Source: Balneatrix alpica DSM 16621 (lineage in GTDB: Bacteria > Pseudomonadota > Gammaproteobacteria > Pseudomonadales > Balneatricaceae). Taken from it: DNA of 64,000 bases. Below the pieces are notes generated by a model. It made no database searches. It was given only the letters and a program-made list of their open reading frames with translations, and had not been told where the DNA came from. A program made the position numbers and the translations under genes. The stretch spans positions 186,001-250,000 of the forward strand of contig NZ_JHUZ01000006.1 in assembly GCF_000619885.1 (NCBI RefSeq). Reading direction: 5' to 3'. This document shows, piece by piece, positions 43,355 to 53,185 of the stretch (position 1 is the first letter of the stretch; each line of letters begins with the position of its first letter).

Positions 43355-43732
43355 TTAGTTCCAGTCTATACCCAGTGCATGTCGGGCCCAAAGTAACCAG
43401 GCCTCTTCCTCCTGATGATCTTTCAGCCAGGCGAAACGCTGCCAGTTGACCCCGCTACCCTGCACGATCACCCCTTCTTCCTGTAAGGGTTGGGCAAAGG
43501 CTTGCCCGGCCGGGCTCGATAAAGGAAAAGGAAGCTGGCCACCACTGCGTAATACCCGATACCAAGGTAAGCCCGCTGAGGCCGGCTGCTGCCCCATCCA
43601 GCGCCCGACCCAGCGTGCCTGGCGACCGAGTCCGGCCAGGCGGGCCAATTGGCCGTAGCTGGTGATATGCCCTCTGGGTAACTGTTGTAATACCAGGGTA
43701 AGACGTTGGCTTTTTTGTGCGGTGCTAAGCAT
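43355..43732 (-). CDS. Alkyltransferase-like protein (MGMT family, ATL)
   Basis: The 125-aa protein has the DNA-binding domain of O6-alkylguanine alkyltransferases (LPRGHITSYGQLARLAGLGRQARWVGRWM), but the acceptor motif PCHRV reads PWYRV, with Trp replacing the reactive Cys, as in ATL proteins. ATLs bind alkylated guanine and hand it to nucleotide excision repair rather than reversing it. Longer than the compact E. coli YbaZ-type core by a short C-terminal tail. Confidence 0.88.
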   Translation of the reverse strand: MLSTAQKSQRLTLVLQQLPRGHITSYGQLARLAGLGRQARWVGRWMGQQPASAGLPWYRVLRSGGQLPFPLSSPAGQAFAQPLQEEGVIVQGSGVNWQRFAWLKDHQEEEAWLLWARHALGIDWN

Positions 43733-43851
43733 GAAGAGACTGTCCTATTGGCATGCACTGACCTTGGCAGTCCATCCTGGCCCTGTCAATCCTGCCCTTC
43801 CCATCAACAGTTAAAGCGGGATAATAGCAGCAGAACAACTGAGGCTAGCGC

Positions 43852-44547
43852 ATGAAAGCAGAAGTCGATAGCAAGCAAAATAGAGGCCTAGCGATATTGC
43901 AGGATTTAAAAGCCGATATATTGCGTGGTTATTTTGCCCCTGGTGAGAAACTCCTGATGTCTGCTTTGAAAGAGCGTTATGGGGTAGGAGTTAGCCCTAT
44001 CCGTGAGGCTTTATCACAGCTGGTGTCAGAACAATTAGTGGTGGCGCAAAGCCAGCGGGGGTTTAAAGTGAGCCCGATATCCCGCGATGAGCTACTCGAT
44101 ATTTATGAAACTCGGGCGCATATCGAGGCATTGGCACTGGAGTTAGCATTAGAGCGTGGGGATGACCAATGGGAGGCTCAGATAGTCGCTGAGGCTCATC
44201 GCCTGTTTAAAATCGATGTCAGTAGTTATGCCGCTGATACATTGCTGGAAGTATGGGAAGAGCGTCATCGTGCTTTCCACCAGGCCATGGTAAAAGGCTG
44301 CGGTTCAGTGCAGTTATTGCAGGTGCGGCAAATTCTTTATGACCGCGCAGAGCGTTATCGACGTCTATGGCTTAAAGAAACCTTAATGAATGCTGAGTCG
44401 TTAGCGCGGAGTAAGGCCTTGCACCAGGATTTATTAGAGGCGGTGTTGTCTCGGGATAAAGTAGCGGTGAAAGCCTTGATTCATCCGCATTTGATGAAAC
44501 CTGTTGAAGTGATTAAAGCGACCCTTTCGGCCAAGCAATTCTTTTAA
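43852..44547 (+). CDS. GntR-family transcriptional regulator (FCD type)
   Basis: The 231-aa regulator has an N-terminal winged HTH (ILQDLKADILRGYFAPGEKLLMSALKERYGVGVSPIREALSQLVSEQLVVAQSQRGFKV) and an all-helical FCD ligand domain with an ETRAHIEALALELA start and conserved His residues for a metal or organic acid. No metabolic gene adjoins it, so the target is unclear. A strong terminator separates it from the convergent H-NS gene. Confidence 0.92.
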   Translation: MKAEVDSKQNRGLAILQDLKADILRGYFAPGEKLLMSALKERYGVGVSPIREALSQLVSEQLVVAQSQRGFKVSPISRDELLDIYETRAHIEALALELALERGDDQWEAQIVAEAHRLFKIDVSSYAADTLLEVWEERHRAFHQAMVKGCGSVQLLQVRQILYDRAERYRRLWLKETLMNAESLARSKALHQDLLEAVLSRDKVAVKALIHPHLMKPVEVIKATLSAKQFF

Positions 44548-44573
44548 AACAATTAAGTAGGATGGGGGCGTAA

Positions 44574-44606
44574 TAAAAAAACGCCAGCATGGCTGGCGTT
44601 TTTTAT
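44574..44606. terminator. Bidirectional terminator between GntR and H-NS genes
   Basis: ACGCCAGC / GCTGGCGT with loop ATG is flanked by seven A on the left and six T on the right, giving a symmetrical intrinsic terminator for both converging genes. Confidence 0.93.
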
Positions 44607-44620
44607 AGGGGAGATTCCGC

Positions 44621-44956
44621 TTAGCTCTTGATGCGGAACTCTTCCAGATCACGGCCTGCTGCCAGTGCTTCTTCAATCCACTTGGGCTTACGGCCTTTAC
44701 CCGTCCAGGTTTGCTCAGGGGCGGCTGGATTGTAGTACTGAGGAGCAGATTTAGCTTTGATGCTAGAGCCCTTGCTGCGGCCGGTGCCTTGCAGCTCAGA
44801 GGCAACAGCATCCAGGCTCAGACCATTTTCAACTGCCAGAGCTTTGATGCGGGCAATGATTTCAGCCTGCTGTTCTTTGCTGGCAATGGCTTTCTCAACA
44901 CTGGCTTGCAGATCTTGCAGCTCAGCCAAAGACATGGATTGCAGATCAAGTTTCAT
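44621..44956 (-). CDS. hns: H-NS family nucleoid-associated protein
   Basis: The 111-aa protein has an N-terminal coiled-coil oligomerisation region (MSLAELQDLQASVEKAIASKEQQAEIIARIKALA) and the C-terminal AT-hook-like DNA-binding motif TWTGKGRKPKWIEEAL. This is the H-NS/BpH3 type rather than pseudomonad MvaT. It silences AT-rich, often horizontally acquired DNA; the AT-rich island at 14-23 kb is the kind of target expected. AT-rich upstream sequence may allow autorepression. Confidence 0.93.
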   Translation of the reverse strand: MKLDLQSMSLAELQDLQASVEKAIASKEQQAEIIARIKALAVENGLSLDAVASELQGTGRSKGSSIKAKSAPQYYNPAAPEQTWTGKGRKPKWIEEALAAGRDLEEFRIKS

Positions 44957-45093
44957 AATCGTTCAAACCGTTCTAATAATTAAGGAGTGACAAAAGTGTA
45001 GCCGAATTATAGCGATTGCCTAGCGGAAAGTTATAAGGCAACACTCATTTATTTGTTTCTATGCTGTAATTTATTGTTGTAATAGGGCTGTTT

Positions 45094-45543
45094 TCAAGTC
45101 CCGGGGTTAGATTCTAACCAAAATGTCACAGGGCCATCATTAATTAAGTGCACCTGCATATCCGCAGCAAAGCGCCCTTGCTCGACTTTTAAGCCAGTTT
45201 TTTTCGCTTGTTTAATAGTGTATTGGTAGAGCTCTTGGCCTAATTCAGGGTTGGCGCCACTGGAAAAACTGGGGCGTAAGCCTTTGCGAGTATCAGCAAC
45301 CAGGGTGAATTGCGATACCAGTAGTAATTGGCCTTGAATATCGAGCAGGCTTAAATTCATTTTGCCGTCAGCGTCGCTAAAAACGCGATACTTCAATATC
45401 TTTTCCAATAGTTTATCGGCACTGGCGGGAGTATCGTCGCGCTCGACACCTAGTAATACCAATAAGCCTTGATCGATCGCACCGACGACTTCGCCCTCTA
45501 CTTCGACTCGTGCTGATTTAACCCGCTGTATTAATGCTTTCAC
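45094..45543 (-). CDS. dtd: D-aminoacyl-tRNA deacylase
   Basis: The 149-aa enzyme removes D-amino acids (and Gly from tRNA-Ala). It has MKALIQRVKSARVEVEGEVVG, LLLVSQFTLVADTRKGLRPSF with the active-site SQFTL motif, and the cross-subunit Gly-cisPro motif in INDGPVTFWLE. Next gene downstream on the same strand is the proline iminopeptidase family gene's upstream neighbour order pip-dtd. Confidence 0.97.
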   Translation of the reverse strand: MKALIQRVKSARVEVEGEVVGAIDQGLLVLLGVERDDTPASADKLLEKILKYRVFSDADGKMNLSLLDIQGQLLLVSQFTLVADTRKGLRPSFSSGANPELGQELYQYTIKQAKKTGLKVEQGRFAADMQVHLINDGPVTFWLESNPGT

Positions 45544-45606
45544 TGCTATATCCTCCTTTGCCGCTACAGCATAAGGGCAAAGGCGCTTGCATGCATCTGT
45601 AAAAGA

Positions 45607-46539
45607 TTAGGCGCTGCGTAAGGCAAAATGGCGGCTGGCGCGAATCAGATTATCCACCATTGAAGGCTCTAGTGGGCTATGTCTCCCCCCTTTTACCCAG
45701 TTTAATTCAGCGCTGGGCCAATGCTGATAGAGTTGCCAGGCTTGCTCTGCCGGGCAGATGGTGTCCAGCTCCCCCTGGATCAAAATAGCGGGGTGCTGGG
45801 CAAGGTGAGTCATATGCTCCAGCAAAGGATGCTGCTGGAGAAAGCATTGCTGGGTCAGATAATGGCAATGAATACGGCTGCGATTGAGTAACTCCGGATG
45901 AGGCTGAGGCAGCTGATGGTGTTGTTCCCGCTCCATCCAGCGCCACCATAACCGGGCTGCCTGCATTTGTTCTAATTCATTGCTGGAGTGGAGGCGCTGC
46001 TGATAGGTTGCCAAGAGAGAGTCATCGATTAGTGGCTGACCCTGACAGAGTTCGTGCCAGAGGCTGGGATAAAGCCGACTGGCGCCATTGCCCGCTTGGT
46101 AGTTCCAGGCGATGTCCTGGGGGCGGGCCAGGAAGATACCGCGCAAAATAAAGCCAAGAATTTGCCGCGGGTGCAGTTGCCCATAATAAAGCGCCAGAGC
46201 ACTGCCCCAGGAGCCCCCCCAGAGCAGCCATTGCTCAATACCTAGATGGAGGCGAATACGCTCCATATCTTCAACCAGAGCCTGACTGTGATTTTCGGTT
46301 AACACTTGGCTGGCGCGTGATTGGCCACAGCCACGTTGATCGAACAGGATGATGCGATAACGCTGCGGATCAAAAAAACGACGCAAGATAGGGGAGCAGC
46401 CACTGCCGGGCCCACCATGAATCACTAAAACTGGTAAGCCCAGGCGATTGCCGCTTTCTTCCAGGTACAGTTGGTGACCCTGGCCAACATCCAGCCAGTG
46501 TTGCTGATAAGGGGACAGCTCAGGGTAAAGGCTATACAT
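45607..46539 (-). CDS. pip: Proline iminopeptidase
   Basis: The 310-aa alpha/beta-hydrolase releases N-terminal proline from peptides. Diagnostic motifs: oxyanion HGGPGSGCSP, FDQRGCGQSRAS, nucleophile elbow GGSWGSALALYY, GELDTICPAEQAW with catalytic Asp, and KGGRHSPLEP with catalytic His. It lies 63 bp upstream of dtd on the same strand, a pairing common in gammaproteobacteria. Confidence 0.95.
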   Translation of the reverse strand: MYSLYPELSPYQQHWLDVGQGHQLYLEESGNRLGLPVLVIHGGPGSGCSPILRRFFDPQRYRIILFDQRGCGQSRASQVLTENHSQALVEDMERIRLHLGIEQWLLWGGSWGSALALYYGQLHPRQILGFILRGIFLARPQDIAWNYQAGNGASRLYPSLWHELCQGQPLIDDSLLATYQQRLHSSNELEQMQAARLWWRWMEREQHHQLPQPHPELLNRSRIHCHYLTQQCFLQQHPLLEHMTHLAQHPAILIQGELDTICPAEQAWQLYQHWPSAELNWVKGGRHSPLEPSMVDNLIRASRHFALRSA

Positions 46540-46586
46540 GGCAGTTCCTTGGCAGCTGGGAGCCTATTGAGTATAGCCAAGAATAA

Positions 46587-46610
46587 AAAACGCCCCGATT
46601 GGGGCGTTTT
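46587..46610 (-). terminator. Terminator of typA
   Basis: AAAACGCCCC / GGGGCGTTTT with loop GATT is followed on the minus strand by a T-rich run, 30 bp after the typA stop. Confidence 0.9.
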
Positions 46611-46640
46611 GTCGTGGTCAGACGGGAGTCTAACTCATCC

Positions 46641-48452
46641 TTATGAGCGAGAAGCGCGCTTACGCTCGTTTTCGGTCAGCAGCTTCTTACGAATACGGAT
46701 GCTTTTCGGGGTGATTTCCACCAGTTCATCGTCTTCGATAAACTCCAGTGCCTGCTCCAGAGAGTGGCGCACTGGCGGGGTCAGCAGGATGTTTTCATCA
46801 CTACCGGAAGCCCGCACGTTGGTCAGTTGCTTGGCCTTGGTGGGGTTGACGGTCAGGTCGTTACCACGGCTATGCAGACCGATGACCTGGCCTTCATACA
46901 CTTCCACGTTGGGGTCAATAAACAGACGACCGCGCTCCTGCAGGCTGAACAGGGCATAGGCCAGGCTCTTGCCGGTGATGTTGGAGATCAGTACGCCGTT
47001 GATGCGCTTGGCAACCGGGCCGGGTTTAACGGAGTCATAACCTTCAAAGCTGGAGGTCATGATGCCGGTGCCGGAGGTCAGGGTCAGGAACTGGTTACGG
47101 AAACCGATCAGACCACGGGAAGGAATGCGGTATTCCAGACGAACACGGCCTTTACCATCCATCTGCATATCGCGCAGGTCACCCTTACGACGACCCATTT
47201 CTTCCATCACCGGCCCTTGGTAGTCCTCTTCACAGTCAATGACGACCTGCTCGTAGGGCTCCATGATCTGGCCATCAATTTCTTTCTGTACGACTTCGGG
47301 ACGGGAAACCGCCAGTTCATAGCCTTCACGGCGCATGGTTTCGATCAGTACCGACAGGTGTAGTTCACCACGGCCAGAGACGATAAAGCGGTCGGGGCTA
47401 TCGCCTTGACGCACACGCAGGGCCACGTTGTGCAGCAGTTCGCGATCCAGACGGTCTTTAATGTTACGTGAGGTCACGAACTTACCTTCACGACCGGCGA
47501 AGGGAGAGTCGTTAACCTGGAAGGTCATGCTGACGGTGGGCTCGTCCACAGTCAGAGCAGGCATCGCCTCAACGGCATCGGGCTGACACAGGGTGTCGGA
47601 GATGTTCAGCTCGTCCATACCGGTCACGCAGACGATATCACCGGCTGCCGCATCAGCGACTTCGACACGCTCCAGACCCAAGTAACCCATGATGTTGAGG
47701 ACACGGCCATTACGCACCGCACCGTCACGATCGATGACTTTTACAGGGGTATTGCTCTTGACCCGGCCACGGCTGATACGACCGATACCGATAACGCCAA
47801 CATAAGAGTTGTAGTCCAGTGCGGAGATTTGCATCTGGAAGGGGCCGTCGCGGTCAACCTGAGGAGGTGGTACCAGATCAACGATAGACTGGAACAGCGG
47901 GCTCATGTCTTCGGCCAGTTGGTCGGCTTCGGGGCCGGCAACGCCATTCAGGGCAGAAGCGTAAATGATCGGGAAATCGAGTTGTTCTTCGGTGGCACCC
48001 AAGCGATCGAACAGATCGAATACCTGGTCGATAACCCAGTCAGGGCGAGCACCGGGACGGTCTACCTTATTGACCACCACGATTGGCTTCAGGCCACGGG
48101 CGAAGGCTTTCTGAGTGACGAAACGGGTCTGAGGCATGGGGCCATCAACCGCATCAACCAGCAGCAGTACGGAGTCAACCATCGACAGTACCCGCTCTAC
48201 TTCGCCACCGAAGTCGGCGTGTCCTGGGGTGTCAACGATGTTAATGCGATAGCCGTTCCAGTTGATCGCGGTGTTTTTCGCCAGAATGGTAATACCGCGC
48301 TCTTTTTCCTGGTCGTTGGAGTCCATGACCCGCTCTTGGCCTTCGTCACGGCGGTTCAGGGTGCCGGACTGCTGCAACAGCTTGTCCACCAGGGTGGTTT
48401 TGCCATGGTCAACGTGGGCGATGATGGCAATATTGCGTAGATTCTCGATCAC
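46641..48452 (-). CDS. typA: Translational GTPase TypA/BipA
   Basis: The 603-aa ribosome-binding GTPase is related to EF-G. G motifs: [53 protein letters not shown]. The C-terminal TypA-specific region ([54 protein letters not shown]) is complete. It assists 50S assembly at low temperature and stress. Divergent from glnA, the usual arrangement in gammaproteobacteria. Confidence 0.98.
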   Translation of the reverse strand: MIENLRNIAIIAHVDHGKTTLVDKLLQQSGTLNRRDEGQERVMDSNDQEKERGITILAKNTAINWNGYRINIVDTPGHADFGGEVERVLSMVDSVLLLVDAVDGPMPQTRFVTQKAFARGLKPIVVVNKVDRPGARPDWVIDQVFDLFDRLGATEEQLDFPIIYASALNGVAGPEADQLAEDMSPLFQSIVDLVPPPQVDRDGPFQMQISALDYNSYVGVIGIGRISRGRVKSNTPVKVIDRDGAVRNGRVLNIMGYLGLERVEVADAAAGDIVCVTGMDELNISDTLCQPDAVEAMPALTVDEPTVSMTFQVNDSPFAGREGKFVTSRNIKDRLDRELLHNVALRVRQGDSPDRFIVSGRGELHLSVLIETMRREGYELAVSRPEVVQKEIDGQIMEPYEQVVIDCEEDYQGPVMEEMGRRKGDLRDMQMDGKGRVRLEYRIPSRGLIGFRNQFLTLTSGTGIMTSSFEGYDSVKPGPVAKRINGVLISNITGKSLAYALFSLQERGRLFIDPNVEVYEGQVIGLHSRGNDLTVNPTKAKQLTNVRASGSDENILLTPPVRHSLEQALEFIEDDELVEITPKSIRIRKKLLTENERKRASRS

Positions 48453-48698
48453 TACTTATTTCCTGCTAACTGGGTTTCCGCGGGGCGGAGGTGGCCGAGA
48501 CCGGGGGCTAAACGCGTCCTGGTTGAAGGCCTGAGTCGAAAGAAGGCGGCCATTATACTCAAGCTACCGCTAATTGGCTGCTCTAACGCGGCTTTTGTTG
48601 GAAAATTAACCAACTTTTCCGTGATTTGTCTGGGTTGCGCCAAACTGGTGCGGTTTTTGACCCTAAAATTTCACCAAAACAGGGCAAAATAGTCTTTG

Positions 48699-48714
48699 TG
48701 CACTATATTGGTGC
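48699..48714. promoter_or_regulatory. NtrC binding site 1 upstream of glnA
   Basis: TGCACTATATTGGTGC matches the NtrC consensus GCAC-N7-GGTGC closely. It lies 110 bp upstream of the sigma-54 promoter. Between here and the typA start (48453-48698) I see no other feature. Confidence 0.9.
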
Positions 48715-48729
48715 TCTAGTAAGGTGTTG

Positions 48730-48745
48730 TGCATTGTTTTGGTGC
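48730..48745. promoter_or_regulatory. NtrC binding site 2 upstream of glnA
   Basis: TGCATTGTTTTGGTGC is a second NtrC box, its centre 31 bp (three helical turns) from site 1, the spacing that supports cooperative enhancer binding. Confidence 0.85.
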
Positions 48746-48808
48746 TTAGCCTGCCCCGCTTTGGCAAGGGGGAATGGCTGACTCCTTTAGAATCAAGGGT
48801 TTAGCTAG

Positions 48809-48826
48809 TTGGCACGGAGGTTGCTT
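48809..48826 (+). promoter_or_regulatory. Sigma-54 promoter of glnA
   Basis: TTGGCACGGAGGTTGCTT carries the -24 GG (48811-48812) and -12 GC (48823-48824) with the required 10-bp separation. Transcription should begin near 48836. Confidence 0.93.
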
Positions 48827-48842
48827 TTACTTAAGCGACTCA

Positions 48843-48903
48843 GTTGACAGCAACAACCTTATGGAGGCGCAAGCCTCCACCTTTTTTAAGCCCTGCTGTT
48901 AAC
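48843..48903 (+). promoter_or_regulatory. Terminator-like attenuator structure in the glnA leader
   Basis: Just after the sigma-54 start site, TGGAGGC-GCAA-GCCTCCA (48862-48879) followed by CC and T6 (48882-48887) forms an intrinsic terminator with a stable GNRA loop, 61 nt before the glnA ATG. The flanking arms GTTGACAGCA (48843-48852) and TGCTGTTAAC (48894-48903) can pair over 10 bp with one G-U and enclose it. Transcriptional attenuation or a short leader RNA is possible. Confidence 0.6.
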
Positions 48904-48948
48904 CACAGGACAACATATAAGCCTCGCCCCAAACTGCGGAGACCGATC

Positions 48949-50355
48949 ATGTCAGAGCAATCCCTGAAGCTGATCAAAGAACATGGTGTGAAGTGGGTAG
49001 ATTTGCGCTTCACTGATTTCAAAGGAAAAGAACAGCACGTTACCGTTCCGGCCAAATACGTTGATGAAGATTTCTTCGACAACGGTCAGGCATTCGATGG
49101 TTCCTCCATCTCTGGTTGGAAAGGCATCCAGGCTTCTGACATGATCATTCGTCCAGACGACAGCACCTCTGTTCTGGACCCCTTCACTGAAGAACCCACG
49201 CTGATCATTTACTGTGACGTTATCGAGCCTGCCACTGGTGAAGGTTACGAGCGTGATCCCCGTTCTCTGGCCCGTCGTGCCGAAGAGTACCTGAAGTCCA
49301 CCGGTATCGCTGACACCGCTTACTTCGGTCCTGAGCCCGAGTTCTTCGTATTTGACTCCGTAACCTGGGCTGCCGATATGTCCGGCTGCCGTTATGAGAT
49401 CAAGTCTGAAGAAGCTCACTGGTCCAGCGACAAAGAGTTTGAAGGTGGCAACACCGGTCACCGTCCCCGTGTTAAAGGCGGTTACTTCCCAGTTCCTCCC
49501 GTTGACTCTGCGTTCGAGCTGCGCACCGCGATGTGTAACGCACTGGAGGCCATGGGGGTAGAAGTAGAAGTACACCACCACGAAGTCGCTACCGCTGGTC
49601 AGAACGAAATCGGTACCAAGTTCGACACCATGGTGCGTCGTGCTGACAAGACCCAGATTTTGAAGTACGTGGTGCACAACACTGCCCACCTGTACGGCAA
49701 GACTGCGACCTTCATGCCCAAGCCCATCGTTGGCGACAACGGTTCAGGGATGCACGTTCACCAGTCTCTGGCTAAAGACGGCGTTAACCTGTTCGCTGGT
49801 GAAGGCTACGGCGGCCTGTCTGAAATGGCGATCTATTACATCGGCGGTATCATCAAGCACGCCAAGGCACTGAACGCCTTCTGTAACCCGCTGACCAACT
49901 CTTACAAGCGTCTGGTTCCTGGTTTCGAAGCCCCTGTTATGCTGGCTTACTCTGCCCGTAACCGTTCTGCTTCTATCCGTATTCCTCACGTACAGAGCCC
50001 CAAAGGCCGTCGTATTGAAACCCGTTTCCCTGATCCCGGTGCTAACCCCTACCTGTGCTTCGCTGCACTGCTGATGGCGGGTCTGGACGGTATCCAGAAC
50101 AAGATTCACCCCGGCGATGCGATGGACAAGGATCTGTACGATCTGCCCCCAGAAGAAGCCAAAGAGATCCCCACCGTGGCGGCAAGCCTGGAAGAGGCTC
50201 TGGCTGCTCTGGATGCAGACCGTGCATTCCTGACCAAGGGTGGCGTGTTCACTGACGATCTGATCGACGCTTACATCAACCTGAAGAAGGCTGACGTACA
50301 GCGCCTGAACATGACCACTCACCCGGTCGAGTTCGACATGTACTACTCCGTATAA
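48949..50355 (+). CDS. glnA: Glutamine synthetase type I
   Basis: The 468-aa dodecameric enzyme makes glutamine from glutamate, ammonia and ATP. The start [31 protein letters not shown] has GGAG upstream. Active-site motifs: [11 protein letters not shown], the metal-binding PEPEFFVFD and [21 protein letters not shown], and the adenylylation loop with Tyr in [11 protein letters not shown]. Expression is driven by the sigma-54 promoter with NtrC enhancers; activity should be controlled by GlnE adenylylation. A frame-open 35-codon upstream extension without RBS is rejected. Confidence 0.98.
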   Translation: MSEQSLKLIKEHGVKWVDLRFTDFKGKEQHVTVPAKYVDEDFFDNGQAFDGSSISGWKGIQASDMIIRPDDSTSVLDPFTEEPTLIIYCDVIEPATGEGYERDPRSLARRAEEYLKSTGIADTAYFGPEPEFFVFDSVTWAADMSGCRYEIKSEEAHWSSDKEFEGGNTGHRPRVKGGYFPVPPVDSAFELRTAMCNALEAMGVEVEVHHHEVATAGQNEIGTKFDTMVRRADKTQILKYVVHNTAHLYGKTATFMPKPIVGDNGSGMHVHQSLAKDGVNLFAGEGYGGLSEMAIYYIGGIIKHAKALNAFCNPLTNSYKRLVPGFEAPVMLAYSARNRSASIRIPHVQSPKGRRIETRFPDPGANPYLCFAALLMAGLDGIQNKIHPGDAMDKDLYDLPPEEAKEIPTVAASLEEALAALDADRAFLTKGGVFTDDLIDAYINLKKADVQRLNMTTHPVEFDMYYSV

Positions 50356-50380
50356 GCGGGCTGCTGCCAGCTTATCGACA

Positions 50381-50408
50381 GCCCCCGCCGAGTCGGGGGC
50401 TTTTTTTT
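50381..50408 (+). terminator. Terminator of glnA
   Basis: GCCCCCG / CGGGGGC with loop CCGAGT is followed by eight T residues, 26 bp after the glnA stop. Confidence 0.95.
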
Positions 50409-50436
50409 CAGCCGATTTTGTCTTGGTGCATATCAA

Positions 50437-50453
50437 TGCACTATTTTGGTGCA
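50437..50453. promoter_or_regulatory. NtrC binding site upstream of glnL
   Basis: TGCACTATTTTGGTGCA fits the NtrC consensus and overlaps a second inverted GGTGCA...TGCAC element (50426-50441). It lies about 170 bp before glnL and probably allows NtrC to control glnLG. Confidence 0.88.
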
Positions 50454-50620
50454 AAACGCGTGGGGTATTCCCATCCGTTAGCCAGAGCTCACTTGCTCTC
50501 TGCCGGCCTGAAGCGGCCAGCTGCGCTTTAGTGGCGCAAGCAGCAAAGTGGGTATGGGCTTTGCATTTCAATTTAGCTAACTAGCAGCGCGTTTCGGGCG
50601 CTCGGACTCAAGGCGGTGTC

Positions 50621-51688
50621 ATGCTCTATCGTGTTCTACTCGACAACCTATCCACAGCGGTATTGCGTCTGGATCGGGATCTGCGTCTTGAGTACATGAA
50701 CCCGGCAGCGGAAATGCTGTTGCAGGTCAGCGGTCGTCGTTTTCTCGGGGCACATATCAGTGCCTTATTTAAGGATACGCCTGAAGCGATGGAAGTATTG
50801 GAGACCTCGGTACGTACCGGTCACCCCTTTACCCAGCGGGAGGCTCACCTGACCTTACACCACGGTCAAACTCTGGTAGCGGACTACAGCGTGACGCCGC
50901 TGGCGGATGACGGTCAGGCATTGATTTTGGAGTTGCAAACCCGTGATCGCTTGCTGCGTATTACCCGTGAAGAGGAAATGTACGCCAAGCAGGAAACCAC
51001 GCGGGTGTTGATTCGTGGCCTGGCCCATGAAATTAAAAACCCCCTGGGGGGGTTGCGTGGTGCAGCCCAGTTGCTGGAGCGTGCACTGCCGGATGACTCG
51101 TTAAAAGAGTACACCCAGATCATCATCGAAGAAGCGGACCGCCTACGTAATCTGGTCGATCGCATGCTGGGGCCACGGGTATTGCCGCAGATTCGCAAGG
51201 TAAATATGCACCAGATCATTGAGCGCTGTTGCGGCCTGATCAACGCCGAAACCCAGGGCGGTCTGACCCTGGTGCGGGATTATGACCCCAGCATTCCGGA
51301 ACTGGACGGTGATGAAGAACAACTGATCCAGGCGGTGCTGAATATCATGCGCAATGCCATGCAGGCGCTGACAGAGTCGGGCACCGATGACCCCAGAATT
51401 ACCCTGCGCACCAGAACGGTGCGCCAATTTACCCTGGGGGCCGAGCGGCATCGCCTGGTGTGTTCACTGAGCATTATCGATAACGGCCCAGGGATTCCCG
51501 ATTCGATGCTGGAGAACATCTTTTATCCGATGATCAGTGGCCGCGCTAGCGGTACTGGCCTGGGATTATCAATTGCCCAGGCGATCATGCATCAACATCA
51601 AGGGCTGATTAAGTGTGAAAGTCAGCCCGGCTTAACCGAATTTACTCTCTTTATTCCTTTGGAGCAGGATCATGGCCAGCGACACTAA
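50621..51688 (+). CDS. glnL: Nitrogen sensor histidine kinase NtrB
   Basis: The 355-aa soluble kinase has an N-terminal PAS domain (LSTAVLRLDRDLRLEYMNPAAEMLL), the H-box RGLAHEIKNPLGGLRGAAQLLERAL with the phosphorylated His, and N, G1 and G2 boxes (AVLNIMRNAMQAL, IIDNGPGIPDSML, GRASGTGLGLSIAQAIM). It phosphorylates NtrC when nitrogen is low and acts as phosphatase when PII is bound. It overlaps ntrC by 17 bp. Confidence 0.97.
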   Translation: MLYRVLLDNLSTAVLRLDRDLRLEYMNPAAEMLLQVSGRRFLGAHISALFKDTPEAMEVLETSVRTGHPFTQREAHLTLHHGQTLVADYSVTPLADDGQALILELQTRDRLLRITREEEMYAKQETTRVLIRGLAHEIKNPLGGLRGAAQLLERALPDDSLKEYTQIIIEEADRLRNLVDRMLGPRVLPQIRKVNMHQIIERCCGLINAETQGGLTLVRDYDPSIPELDGDEEQLIQAVLNIMRNAMQALTESGTDDPRITLRTRTVRQFTLGAERHRLVCSLSIIDNGPGIPDSMLENIFYPMISGRASGTGLGLSIAQAIMHQHQGLIKCESQPGLTEFTLFIPLEQDHGQRH

Positions 51689-53099
51689 TGTCTGGATTGT
51701 CGATGACGATCGTTCCATCCGTTGGGTGTTGGAAAAAGCCCTGGGACAAGCGGGATTGCCGGCCCAGAGTTTCGAATCGGCCGATCAGGCTATGCGCCAG
51801 TTGGGGCGCCAGAGCCCCAGCGTACTGATCAGCGATATTCGTATGCCTGGCACCGATGGATTGGGGCTGTTAGAGCAGATGCAAAGCCAGCATCCCGGGG
51901 TGCCAGTGATTATTATGACCGCTCACTCGGATCTGGAGAGCGCGGTGGCCTCCTATCAGGGAGGGGCGTTTGAGTATCTGCCTAAACCCTTTGATGTGGA
52001 TGAGGCGGTGGCGCTGGTCAAGCGGGCCCTGGCTCATGCCCAGGAATCCAAGGCAGCGGCACCGGTGTCCGCCCAAGAGGTAGGCAAAGAAATTATTGGT
52101 GAAGCCCCTGCCATGCAGGAGGTGTTCCGTGCCATAGGTCGCCTGTCGCATTCTAATATCACCGTGTTGATTAACGGTGAGTCCGGCACCGGTAAAGAGC
52201 TGGTGGCCCATGCTTTACATCGTCATAGTCCTCGCTCTCACCAGACCTTTATTGCCCTCAATATGGCGGCGATTCCCAAGGATCTGATTGAGTCTGAATT
52301 GTTTGGTCACGAAAAGGGTGCTTTCACCGGCGCGGCCACCCAGCGCCGCGGGCGTTTCGAGCAGGCCAATGGCGGCACCCTGTTCCTCGATGAAATCGGT
52401 GATATGCCGATGGATACCCAAACCCGCCTGCTGCGGGTGTTGGCGGATGGTGAATTTTATCGGGTTGGGGGGCACACCCCGGTTAAGGTGGATGTGCGCA
52501 TTATCGCCGCCACTCACCAAAACCTGGAAAACCTGGTGAAGGACGGGCGCTTCCGCGAAGACCTATTCCACCGTTTGAATGTGATTCGGGTGCATCTGCC
52601 ATCCCTGCGGGAGCGGCGTGAAGATATCCCCCGTCTGGCGGCACATTTTTTAGGCAAGGCAGCGAAAGAGCTGGCGGTGGAGCCCAAGACCCTGCACCGG
52701 GAAACGGAAGACTATCTCAGCCACCTAAATTGGCCAGGTAATGTACGCCAATTGGAAAACACCTGCCGCTGGTTGACGGTGATGGCCTCCGGACGGGAAG
52801 TGTTGATCGATGATCTGCCACCAGAGCTGCTGCATGAGCAACCGGCACAGAACCAGGTGGCGGTGAGTTGGGAGCAAGCTTTCCGGCAATGGGTCGATGT
52901 CAGTCTGGCACGGGGACAACGTGGCATTTTGCAAACCGCCATTCCCAGCTTTGAGCGGATTCTGATTGAGACGGCTCTCAAACATACCCTGGGGCGTAAA
53001 CGAGATGCGGCCGAGCTGTTGGGCTGGGGGCGTAATACTCTGACTCGCAAGATTAAAGAGTTAGGGATTGAAGACAGTGACGATGACCAGGACGAATAG
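51672..53099 (+). CDS. glnG: Nitrogen regulator NtrC (sigma-54 activator)
   Basis: The 475-aa response regulator has an N-terminal receiver ([22 protein letters not shown] with the phospho-Asp, [18 protein letters not shown]), a central AAA+ domain with Walker A GESGTGKE, the sigma-54 contact loop [10 protein letters not shown] and Walker [13 protein letters not shown], and a C-terminal Fis-type HTH ([35 protein letters not shown]). It activates glnA and other nitrogen genes; three NtrC boxes lie in this window. Confidence 0.98.
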   Translation: MASDTNVWIVDDDRSIRWVLEKALGQAGLPAQSFESADQAMRQLGRQSPSVLISDIRMPGTDGLGLLEQMQSQHPGVPVIIMTAHSDLESAVASYQGGAFEYLPKPFDVDEAVALVKRALAHAQESKAAAPVSAQEVGKEIIGEAPAMQEVFRAIGRLSHSNITVLINGESGTGKELVAHALHRHSPRSHQTFIALNMAAIPKDLIESELFGHEKGAFTGAATQRRGRFEQANGGTLFLDEIGDMPMDTQTRLLRVLADGEFYRVGGHTPVKVDVRIIAATHQNLENLVKDGRFREDLFHRLNVIRVHLPSLRERREDIPRLAAHFLGKAAKELAVEPKTLHRETEDYLSHLNWPGNVRQLENTCRWLTVMASGREVLIDDLPPELLHEQPAQNQVAVSWEQAFRQWVDVSLARGQRGILQTAIPSFERILIETALKHTLGRKRDAAELLGWGRNTLTRKIKELGIEDSDDDQDE

Positions 53100-53185
53100 C
53101 AGAAAAATTTCGCTCGACTAGTGGCCGTCTTGGCATTCGCGCCACATAATCAAGGCCAGTATTCCTGTGAAACAGAGATAGATGT

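Noticed and set aside
48844..48948. A 35-codon N-terminal extension of glnA starting at a TTG
   Set aside because: No RBS, runs through the leader hairpin, and the ATG at 48949 gives the universal GlnA N-terminus.
49744..50571. A 275-codon minus-strand open frame opposite the glnA 3' end
   Set aside because: Shadow of glnA codon usage running through the glnA terminator.
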